From Planktophila turicensis (GTDB lineage Bacteria > Actinomycetota > Actinomycetes > Nanopelagicales > Nanopelagicaceae), in NCBI GenBank assembly GCA_965234405.1, contig OZ248346.1: DNA of 64,000 nt; one strand, 5' to 3'. Below, piece after piece: positions 17,422 to 23,600 of the stretch. Numbering within the stretch: the stretch's first letter is position 1; every line of letters begins with the position of its first letter. Made by a program: the position numbers and the translations under genes. Below the pieces are notes generated by a model that worked only from the letters and a program-made list of their open reading frames with translations, ran no database searches and was not told where the DNA came from.

Positions 17422-17886
17422 ATGTCGCTGAAATGGCTAGAGACATCACAATTACAAGTAGAGAATTATCGCCCTTTGAACAATTGGTGCTGGGTTTACT
17501 CTGCGAAGGTAAAACAAATATCGCTATTGCCCGCGATTGTCACAGCAGTTGGATTTGGACTTTCTGTATTTCTATTCACGGCAGCTGCTCTTCTTAACTG
17601 GGGTGCCACATTTGCCTCTGATTCAGTCAAGAGCCAACTAGATAATCAGAACATTTCATTCCCAGCTGCCGATGCCATGCCAGAAGCAACTAAGGCTCAA
17701 CTGGCAAAGTGGGCCGAGAAGAAGGTTACAACAGGTGAAATGGCTCGCGATTATTCAGATCTTTACATTTGGGAACATATGAAGGGATCTGCAATTGCAG
17801 CACTCGTTGGAGGGCTCGTCATGCTTCTTCTCTCAATCGCGGGGTTAGTACACATTCGTCGCACTCCAGATAGCGCGACGATTTAA
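17422..17886 (+). CDS. Two-helix membrane protein of unknown function; start uncertain
   Basis: An unrecognised protein. From TTG at 17527 it would be 119 residues: a membrane helix (PAIVTAVGFGLSVFLFTAAAL), a soluble segment of about 55 residues with several acidic and lysine residues, a second helix (AIAALVGGLVMLLLSIAGL) and a short cytoplasmic tail. From ATG at 17422 (AGGA 13 bases upstream) it gains 35 residues that look non-native. The reason is that the same DNA in another frame (17433-17597) encodes a LuxR-type DNA-binding half-domain. The TTG has no good ribosome binding site. The reading frame is probably genuine from about 17527 on, and a strong terminator follows. Confidence 0.55.
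   Translation: MSLKWLETSQLQVENYRPLNNWCWVYSAKVKQISLLPAIVTAVGFGLSVFLFTAAALLNWGATFASDSVKSQLDNQNISFPAADAMPEATKAQLAKWAEKKVTTGEMARDYSDLYIWEHMKGSAIAALVGGLVMLLLSIAGLVHIRRTPDSATI
17433..17597 (+). pseudogene. LuxR-type HTH remnant, out of frame with the downstream membrane protein
   Basis: Reading from ATG at 17433 (GGAG 11 bases upstream) gives 54 codons. Residues 8-39 contain SRELSPFEQLVLGLL and CEGKTNIAIARD, closely matching the first two helices of a LuxR/NarL DNA-binding domain. The recognition helix and everything after it is missing: the frame continues into the DNA that encodes the first membrane helix of the next protein and stops at 17597. It looks like a truncated regulator, but a chance match cannot be excluded. 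Confidence 0.4.
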
Positions 17887-17927
17887 CCCTCCTCTCTTCA
17901 ACTCTCCGTGAAGGTTGAGGGGATAAG

Positions 17928-17961
17928 AAACCCCGGCCCTGAGCAATCAGGACCGGGGTTT
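17928..17961. terminator. Bidirectional Rho-independent terminator
   Basis: The stem AAACCCCGG/CCGGGGTTT continues through one mismatch into CCTGA/TCAGG capped by a GCAA tetraloop. A-rich and T-rich flanks on the two sides allow termination in both directions, between the membrane protein gene and the convergent ino1. Confidence 0.92.
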
Positions 17962-17978
17962 TCTCTTACTCAATAGAT

Positions 17979-19076
17979 TTATCGATCAAGCTTTCCGGAG
18001 ATGAAATCTTCAACCTTAGTATGAGCCTGTTCATCTGTGTACTGCACTGGTGGAGTCTTCATAAAGTATGAAGAAGGTGAGAGTAGCGCTCCCCCAACCT
18101 TGCGATCTAAACCGATCTTTGCGCAACGAAGTGCATCAATGATGACACCTGCTGAGTTTGGCGAATCCCATACTTCTAGCTTGTATTCGAGGTTCAAAGG
18201 CACGTCACCGAAAGCACGACCCTCAAGACGAACATATGCCCACTTGCGATCATCAAGCCATGGAATGTAATCCGATGGACCAATGTGAACATTCTTTGCA
18301 CCCATATCGTGATCAAGCTGGGAAGTAACAGAGTTAGTCTTCGAAATCTTCTTTGACTCGAGGCGGTCGCGTTCGAGCATATTCTTAAAGTCCATATTTC
18401 CACCTACGTTGAGCTGATAGGTGCGATCGAGGTGGACACCGCGATCTTGGAATAACTTAGCCATGATTCGGTGTGTGATGGTCGCGCCAACTTGGCTCTT
18501 GATGTCATCGCCAACGATAGGAAGACCCGCATCCTCAAACTTCTTTGCCCAGACTGGGTCAGATGCAATAAAGACTGGAAGAGCATTAACGAATGCGCAA
18601 CCTGCATCAATTGCACACTGTGCATAGTACTTTGCAGCATCTTCTGAACCAACAGGTAGGTAACAGATAAGAACGTCTACTTGTTCTTCCTTAAGAGCTG
18701 CAACAACATCTACTGGGCTCTCAGTTGATTCTTGAATTGTCTCTTTGTAATACTTTCCAAGTCCATCATGAGTCACTCCGCGCTGGACAGGAACGCCTGT
18801 CTCTGCAACGTCAGAGAACTTAATCGTGTTGTTTTCACTTGCCCAGATTGCATCCGCAAGATCTAAGCCGACCTTCTTTGCATCGACATCGAAAGCTGCA
18901 ACAAATTTGATGCTGTTGATGTGATACCCGCCGACTACTGCGTGCATAAGTCCTGGAATCTCTTGATCGAGGGCTGCATCCTTGTAATAGGTAACTCCCT
19001 GTACGAGTGAGTTAGCGCAGTTGCCAACGCCAACAATCGCTACACGGATGTCGCCTTCTTGAGTCTTGATATTCAC
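17979..19076 (-). CDS. ino1: myo-Inositol-1-phosphate synthase
   Basis: Converts glucose 6-phosphate to 1L-myo-inositol 1-phosphate with bound NAD, the first step towards phosphatidylinositol, mannosides and mycothiol in Actinobacteria. The 365-residue length is that of the prokaryotic/actinobacterial class. Features are the Rossmann VGVGNCANSLVQG near residue 15, FDVDAKKVG, the conserved NALPVFIASDPVWAKKF segment, GDDIKSQVGATITHR (catalytic Lys region) and the MDFKNMLERDRLESKKISKTNSV block. Its start overlaps the end of the PadR gene by 4 bases, so the two are coupled. Confidence 0.95.
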   Translation of the reverse strand: MNIKTQEGDIRVAIVGVGNCANSLVQGVTYYKDAALDQEIPGLMHAVVGGYHINSIKFVAAFDVDAKKVGLDLADAIWASENNTIKFSDVAETGVPVQRGVTHDGLGKYYKETIQESTESPVDVVAALKEEQVDVLICYLPVGSEDAAKYYAQCAIDAGCAFVNALPVFIASDPVWAKKFEDAGLPIVGDDIKSQVGATITHRIMAKLFQDRGVHLDRTYQLNVGGNMDFKNMLERDRLESKKISKTNSVTSQLDHDMGAKNVHIGPSDYIPWLDDRKWAYVRLEGRAFGDVPLNLEYKLEVWDSPNSAGVIIDALRCAKIGLDRKVGGALLSPSSYFMKTPPVQYTDEQAHTKVEDFISGKLDR

Positions 19077-19609
19077 TTATTGTTCCCCTCGGTTGTGATC
19101 ATGTCTTTAAGCCAGGCGATCTCACGCTCTAGCGACTCGAGAGAGAAGCGGCGCCACTCCTCGAGGTATCTATCAATCCCTGCAGAAGAACTCTTAAGAT
19201 CTTCGCGCAGAACATCTGCTTTTTCTTCTAAGCGACGAAGTCGCCCTTCTAAAATTCGAACGCGGTTCATCGTTGTAGTTGGGCTGAAGAAGGCGAAGCG
19301 AATGCCAAAACCTTCATCTTCCCAAGCGTCGGCAGTCACAGCGCTATTGAGCTCTTCGAATCTCTGTGACCCTTTTTTGGTGATCGTGTAGACGATGCGA
19401 GTTCGGCGTGAAGTCACGCCAATCTCCTTCGCCTCGATAACTTCCGAAATAACCATCTTCTTCAACTGTGGGTAGAGAACTGAGAACGAGAGCGCTCTGA
19501 AGGGGCCGAAGATTGCCATCAGCCTCTTGCGAAGCTCGTATCCATGCAAAGGACCCTCTTCGAGAAGGCCCAGGAGGGCGAACTCGAGAGATTCTGAGCG
19601 TGAACGCAT
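19073..19609 (-). CDS. PadR family transcriptional regulator
   Basis: A 178-residue DNA-binding protein. The winged helix-turn-helix occupies residues 1-85 with the PadR core ALLGLLEEGPLHGYELRKRL and SFSVLYPQLKKM, and the C-terminal part is a helical dimerisation region. The ATG at 19609 is chosen for its GGGGAAG ribosome binding site. The pairing with ino1 is conserved in mycobacteria (as I recall, Rv0047c/Rv0046c), so it probably controls inositol synthesis. A symmetrical site upstream of its start suggests autoregulation. Confidence 0.9.
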   Translation of the reverse strand: MRSRSESLEFALLGLLEEGPLHGYELRKRLMAIFGPFRALSFSVLYPQLKKMVISEVIEAKEIGVTSRRTRIVYTITKKGSQRFEELNSAVTADAWEDEGFGIRFAFFSPTTTMNRVRILEGRLRRLEEKADVLREDLKSSSAGIDRYLEEWRRFSLESLEREIAWLKDMITTEGNNK

Positions 19610-19638
19610 CGCATCTTCCCCCCATCTATGTTGATTAG

Positions 19639-19657
19639 ATATATCGTATCGATATAT
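19639..19657. promoter_or_regulatory. Candidate PadR operator
   Basis: A perfect inverted repeat of 8 bp, ATATATCG and CGATATAT, separated by TAT. It lies 30-48 bases upstream of the padR ATG and about 78 bases upstream of the divergent lysE start. Its position suits autoregulation of padR-ino1. Confidence 0.6.
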
Positions 19658-19722
19658 AGCAATTAAAGCCCCTCTTGGCCTTGAGGGCAAATCGCCACGC
19701 ACATTTCAAGGGTTCCATTGGT

Positions 19723-19728
19723 TACCTT
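19723..19728 (+). promoter_or_regulatory. -10 element of a predicted leaderless lysE-family promoter
   Basis: TACCTT ends 6 bases before the ATG at 19735. Confidence 0.5.
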
Positions 19729-19734
19729 TACCCC

Positions 19735-20388
19735 ATGTTGAGCGGAGTGATTCCTAGTCGCATACCGGAATATCTGGTGGCTGCGATGATCATCATCATC
19801 GCTCCTGGGCCAAGCGTCCTCTTCGTCATTGCTCGAGCTGTTTCCTGGGGTCGGAAAATCTCGATCCTCACCGTCGCCGGAAATGTCATGGGCTCTTTCG
19901 TACTTTCGACACTTGTCGCCCTAGGCGTTGGTCCAATTCTTCAGAAATGGCACATCACATACATTGCAGTGCAATGGGCTGGTGGTCTTTATCTGATTTA
20001 TCTTGGAATCGATGCAATTAGGAAACGCGCGCTACACGCCGCAGATATGACAAACCAAGGACCCGTTGCGCCAACCGTTCGTCAATCAATCCGCGATGGA
20101 TTCTGGGTCGGAGTACTTAATCCCAAAGCGATTGTTTTCTTTGCTGCAGTTTTGCCGCAATTTGTAGATATCGATGGCGGACATGTCACCACTCAATTAA
20201 TTTTTCTTGGTCTTGTCTTCTGCGTTCTGGCATTTATCTCTGACGGAAGTTGGGGTCTGCTTGCCGGTACTGCACGCGCTTGGCTTGCAACAGATAATAA
20301 ACGCCTAGAACGACTCCGTGCTGCCGGCGGAACAATCATGATTATCTTGGGACTCGCCGTCCTATTCTCGGCAGTTGTCACTGGGTAA
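19735..20388 (+). CDS. LysE/RhtB family translocator
   Basis: A 217-residue membrane protein with about six TM helices, of the amino-acid exporter superfamily. It has the family's PGP motif near the N-terminus (IIIIAPGPSVLFVIARA) and GFWVGVLNPKAIVFFAAVLPQF in the middle. It probably exports an amino acid or homoserine-like compound. The ATG at 19735 is supported by the leaderless promoter. It is followed 14 bases later by the nuclease gene, which has its own ribosome binding site. Confidence 0.86.
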   Translation: MLSGVIPSRIPEYLVAAMIIIIAPGPSVLFVIARAVSWGRKISILTVAGNVMGSFVLSTLVALGVGPILQKWHITYIAVQWAGGLYLIYLGIDAIRKRALHAADMTNQGPVAPTVRQSIRDGFWVGVLNPKAIVFFAAVLPQFVDIDGGHVTTQLIFLGLVFCVLAFISDGSWGLLAGTARAWLATDNKRLERLRAAGGTIMIILGLAVLFSAVVTG

Positions 20389-20402
20389 GGAGAAGATGAG
20401 AT

Positions 20403-21101
20403 ATGAAAAAGCCTGATGTTCCTGCGCGCGACACCATTGCCCCATCCGATCTCACCTTTGGGCTTTCTACTTGCAAGCGCTGCTTATGGCTTAAGTACTG
20501 GTTTAAATTTGATTTGAAGAAAGAGTTTCCACTCGTCAAACCGCTTGCTGATTCTCAAGAAGAACATTTCCGCCGAGCTTCGATGCAAGATATCGATGCC
20601 TCGTTAAAGCCGGGTGTTGTGAAGCAATGGGGTCAATGGGTAAAGAGCGCACCAATATCAATCAATGGCTTCGAAACACGTTGGAAGATTCTTGGAATCT
20701 ACGACCTGCTTGGCCATTACACAGATGGCACTGTAGGAATTATTGATTGCAAGGTTTCAGATTCTGCTCGCGACAATGGGCCCTTCTATGCGCCACAGTT
20801 AGAGGCATATGCACATGCCCTCGAGAACCCTGATCGCGGAAAGCCATTTCCGGTTTCCAGCATGGGTCTTCTGATTTGGAAATTAGCTGGAGTAACCGAG
20901 ACTTCACCGAGTGAACTCGCTTCCAACTCTCATGGCTTTGGCGTCAATCAACACTATGTTCCAGTCGAGCGAGATTCCGATCGTTTTATGTCGATTCTCG
21001 AAGAGTTGATTACAACTATCGAGGGTGGGATGCCAGATTCAGGCCCTGAATGCAGCGTCTGTAATTACTTGGTTAAGCGTGCAGAGCTAGAGATTGATTA
21101 A
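20403..21101 (+). CDS. PD-(D/E)XK superfamily nuclease, Cas4/RecB-like, with paired CxxC motifs
   Basis: A 232-residue protein. The nuclease core is readable: a possible motif I His55, Asp101 (GIYDLL), the D-x-K pair Asp115/Lys117 (IIDCK) and a RecB/Cas4-type QxxxY motif at Gln132-Tyr136 (QLEAY). Two cysteine pairs flank it: Cys24/Cys27 in CKRCLW and Cys217/Cys220 in CSVC. This resembles the cysteine clamp that holds an Fe-S cluster in Cas4 and AddB, although those use a 1+3 rather than 2+2 arrangement. No CRISPR, helicase or recombination gene is nearby. GGAG 5-10 bases upstream supports the ATG. The function is unproven. Confidence 0.72.
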   Translation: MKKPDVPARDTIAPSDLTFGLSTCKRCLWLKYWFKFDLKKEFPLVKPLADSQEEHFRRASMQDIDASLKPGVVKQWGQWVKSAPISINGFETRWKILGIYDLLGHYTDGTVGIIDCKVSDSARDNGPFYAPQLEAYAHALENPDRGKPFPVSSMGLLIWKLAGVTETSPSELASNSHGFGVNQHYVPVERDSDRFMSILEELITTIEGGMPDSGPECSVCNYLVKRAELEID

Positions 21102-21799
21102 TCGTTCTCTTCGCTATTTTCGACGTTAATTCCTGATTTCTTCGCCTTCACAGCGTAGGTGTCGACGTACTCCTGGCCAGATAACTGTTGGATACGTTTC
21201 ATGATTTGATCAGTAACTTCGCGCAAGTATTGCAAATCTGTTGAATCGCCTTCAAAGTACATTGGTTCGCCAAATGTGATTCCAACGCGCATGATCTTTG
21301 GAATGACTGTGCCAGTCGGCTGAATCTTGTCGGTGTTAAACATCGCAATTGGAATTACGGGTGCGCCTGATTCAATAGCAAGGCGAGCAATACCTGTGCG
21401 TCCTTTATAGAGGCGCCCGTCAGGAGAACGAGTGCCTTCAGGATAAATTCCTAGGGAATTACCCCCGGCAAGTACTTCGAGCCCGGTGATCAAAGCTGCT
21501 TCACTACGTCGTCCACCTGAACGATCGACAGGTACTTGTCCCAAAGCGATGAAAGTTAATTTCTTGAGAAGCCCCTTGGGTCCAGGAGATGTGAAGTACT
21601 CACTCTTTGCCAAGAAGGTAACTTTGCGAGGCACGACGAGCGGCATAAAAATCGAATCACTAAATGAGAGATGGTTCGAAGCAAGAATCAGTGGTCCAGT
21701 TGATGGAACGCTACGCAGCCCCTTCACCTTCGGGCGAAAGAGCAACATCAAAAATGGTGTCAGAAATGCCCGGAGGGTGCCGTAGGGCAGATTGTTCAT
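21098..21799 (-). CDS. plsC: 1-acyl-sn-glycerol-3-phosphate acyltransferase
   Basis: A 233-residue membrane-associated enzyme that probably makes phosphatidic acid from lysophosphatidic acid. It has all the family blocks: SNHLSFSDS (NHxxxxD), VDRSGG, YPEGTRSPDG and the GAPVIPIAMF block. The ATG at 21799 is supported by a leaderless promoter; longer in-frame readings run into the divergent gene. It is a paralogue of the enzyme at 5132-5830 and the better PlsC candidate. Its end overlaps the nuclease gene by 4 bases. Confidence 0.9.
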   Translation of the reverse strand: MNNLPYGTLRAFLTPFLMLLFRPKVKGLRSVPSTGPLILASNHLSFSDSIFMPLVVPRKVTFLAKSEYFTSPGPKGLLKKLTFIALGQVPVDRSGGRRSEAALITGLEVLAGGNSLGIYPEGTRSPDGRLYKGRTGIARLAIESGAPVIPIAMFNTDKIQPTGTVIPKIMRVGITFGEPMYFEGDSTDLQYLREVTDQIMKRIQQLSGQEYVDTYAVKAKKSGINVENSEEND

Positions 21800-21806
21800 A
21801 GGCGCT

Positions 21807-21812
21807 AATTTA
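21807..21812 (-). promoter_or_regulatory. -10 element of a predicted leaderless plsC promoter
   Basis: TAAATT (minus strand) ends 7 bases before the ATG at 21799. Confidence 0.45.
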
Positions 21813-21845
21813 GCCTGAATCGACCCATTTGTGCGAACATAAACC

Positions 21846-22127
21846 ATGAGCAAGCGTGAATCGGGCCATGAATCAGATGATGCATTCGATGACAAAGAAC
21901 TCATTGATGCAGAATTCCAATCAATGGTTGAGGGTCTATCGCTCGATGAATCTGCTCCAACGACGTACCTCGATGAACTAGATGCGATAGATCATTCCAA
22001 TAGATTCTCACCGCCGACAATTCCAAAGAGATCACTTATTAATCAAATAAAAGATTCACTGAACGCAATGGTGCGCTGGAAGAATAATCGCAATAACCAA
22101 CACCCTGACGACGGTGCTGCTCTGTAA
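21846..22127 (+). CDS. Small acidic hypothetical protein
   Basis: A 93-residue protein I do not recognise. The first 55 residues are strongly acidic (DDAFDDKELIDAEFQSM, YLDELDAID), followed by a Pro-rich linker and a basic C-terminal helix (LINQIKDSLNAMVRWKNNRNN). No membrane helix or cysteine is present. It is divergent from plsC, 46 bases apart, and ends 7 bases before the convergent ROK kinase stop. Placement and codon use look genuine, but start and function are uncertain. Confidence 0.6.
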   Translation: MSKRESGHESDDAFDDKELIDAEFQSMVEGLSLDESAPTTYLDELDAIDHSNRFSPPTIPKRSLINQIKDSLNAMVRWKNNRNNQHPDDGAAL

Positions 22128-22134
22128 AAAAAGT

Positions 22135-23079
22135 TTACGAACGAGCTAAATCAGCAACTCCGACTAGCCCTGCTTCATTACCCAATTGCGCTGCAATGAT
22201 TTCTGGGTATGGATGCTTTCCAGCAAAAGGCATTGACTGCTCAAGTGCTTTTCGAGTTGGTTCAAGGAGAATCTCGCCCGCATCGATTACTCCACCGCCG
22301 ATGACAACGCATTCAGGATCGAGAACTACAGAAAGCGTTGCAATTCCCGCGCCCAGCCATTGTCCAGTTGTGTTGAAGGCAGCGAGTGCAACTGCATCGC
22401 CGTCACGAGCAGCTTCAGTTATATCTTTTCCAGTAAGTCCCTGAATAGTTCCATCGCCTCGTGAAAGTAAGTTACGTGCAATATCAGGACTTGCTGCAAT
22501 CGCTTCACGGGCATGGCGCATGAGCGCATTTCCAGAACCATATTGTTCAAAGCAACCACGTGCTCCGCATCCGCAGAGATGGCCTTCTGGAACTACGCGG
22601 ATATGACCGATTTCAGCAGCAACTCCGAACGCACCGCGGTAGAGCTCGCCATTTACAACAATGCCGCCACCAATACCTGTGCCCACAGTCAACATCAACA
22701 TGTGGCGCTTTCCACGTCCTGCTCCGAAACGAGCTTCGCCCCAAGCGGCCGCGTTGGCATCATTTTCAATCACAACAGGTAAACCGATTAGTGAGGTGAG
22801 TTCATAATCTAAATCAACACCATTCCAGCCAGCGATGTTGGGAGTAGCAAGCATTGTTTTTCTATCTGATGAGACAAACCCTGCAGCAGATACTCCGACA
22901 GAGTCGACTGTAAATTCTTTCTTTAATTCAAGTGCCACATCGGCGATAGTTTGCGTAAGAGCAGCTCCACCTTCACGTGGCGTATCTCGTCGGGCAGTCT
23001 TTAGGACAGCGCCGAATTCATCGACAACTCCCCCGAGGACTTTTGTACCGCCGACATCGACGCCAATGGTGTAACTCAT
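22135..23079 (-). CDS. ROK family glucokinase
   Basis: A 314-residue cytoplasmic sugar kinase that phosphorylates glucose. It shows the ATP site GVDVGGTKVLGGVV at the N-terminus, the sugar-binding ENDANAAAWGEARFG with the catalytic Asp, and the ROK zinc motif GHLCGCGARGCFEQYGSG. Length and motifs fit actinobacterial GlkA-type glucokinases. It begins immediately after the SRPBCC stop codon, so the two are cotranscribed. Confidence 0.92.
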   Translation of the reverse strand: MSYTIGVDVGGTKVLGGVVDEFGAVLKTARRDTPREGGAALTQTIADVALELKKEFTVDSVGVSAAGFVSSDRKTMLATPNIAGWNGVDLDYELTSLIGLPVVIENDANAAAWGEARFGAGRGKRHMLMLTVGTGIGGGIVVNGELYRGAFGVAAEIGHIRVVPEGHLCGCGARGCFEQYGSGNALMRHAREAIAASPDIARNLLSRGDGTIQGLTGKDITEAARDGDAVALAAFNTTGQWLGAGIATLSVVLDPECVVIGGGVIDAGEILLEPTRKALEQSMPFAGKHPYPEIIAAQLGNEAGLVGVADLARS

Positions 23080-23514
23080 TTAGCCGACTCGCTCAGCCAA
23101 CTCCTTGAGAGCAGCATCAATGGTCTGCTTCTGCGCCTTTGTGATCATCATGGCAGGAACAGGCATGCCAACAGCGACTGTGAGTTCGTAGGTAACTTCT
23201 GTTGAATCTGAATCGATTGCCTTGAGCGTGTAGGCGCCATCCATCTGTGTCAGTAAATCAGCTTCATCCATTGTGAAAGAGAGCGAAGCAGGTGCTGCGC
23301 TCCAATCGTAATCAAGAGTGACTCGATCTTTCATCATGCCGGCATCGATAGCTAATTTCGCCTTGAGTACCCGACCGGACGAATCACTTTCAATGACATC
23401 CGCCTTCTTGATGGAGCTCAGCCACTCGGGGTAGCTCCCAATAGAAAATAGGGCGGCTTCAACATCCGCTAGGGGTGCATCGATAATGACTGTGGAAACG
23501 CTCTTCTCTGACAT
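23080..23514 (-). CDS. SRPBCC family (polyketide cyclase/dehydrase-like) protein
   Basis: A 144-residue START/Bet v1-like lipid-pocket protein: TVIIDAPLADVEAALFSIGSYPEWLSSIKKADVIESD is the usual beginning of the SRPBCC fold, and the C-terminal long helix follows AVGMPVPAMMI. The ligand is unknown. Such genes commonly lie beside glucokinase and an acyl-CoA ligase in Actinobacteria, as here. The ATG at 23514 is chosen because of its leaderless promoter at 23522-23527. Confidence 0.82.
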   Translation of the reverse strand: MSEKSVSTVIIDAPLADVEAALFSIGSYPEWLSSIKKADVIESDSSGRVLKAKLAIDAGMMKDRVTLDYDWSAAPASLSFTMDEADLLTQMDGAYTLKAIDSDSTEVTYELTVAVGMPVPAMMITKAQKQTIDAALKELAERVG

Positions 23515-23521
23515 GGGCGCA

Positions 23522-23527
23522 AGGCTA
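23522..23527 (-). promoter_or_regulatory. -10 element of a predicted leaderless SRPBCC promoter
   Basis: TAGCCT (minus strand) ends 7 bases before the ATG at 23514. Confidence 0.5.
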
Positions 23528-23587
23528 CCAACACTCACCCAGAAGTAATACGCGCTCGGAATCTTCCCTTTTCACCCACTCGCCCGC

Positions 23588-23593
23588 TAGCGT
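23588..23593 (+). promoter_or_regulatory. -10 element of the FadD-like ligase promoter
   Basis: TAGCGT ends 7 bases before an ATT codon at 23601, the spacing seen at leaderless genes in this window. Confidence 0.4.
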
Positions 23594-23600
23594 TAGCGTC

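Noticed and set aside
20403..21101. Cas4-like nuclease as evidence of a CRISPR or defence system
   Set aside because: No repeats, cas1/cas2, helicase, methyltransferase or toxin genes lie nearby; neighbours are transport and lipid genes.
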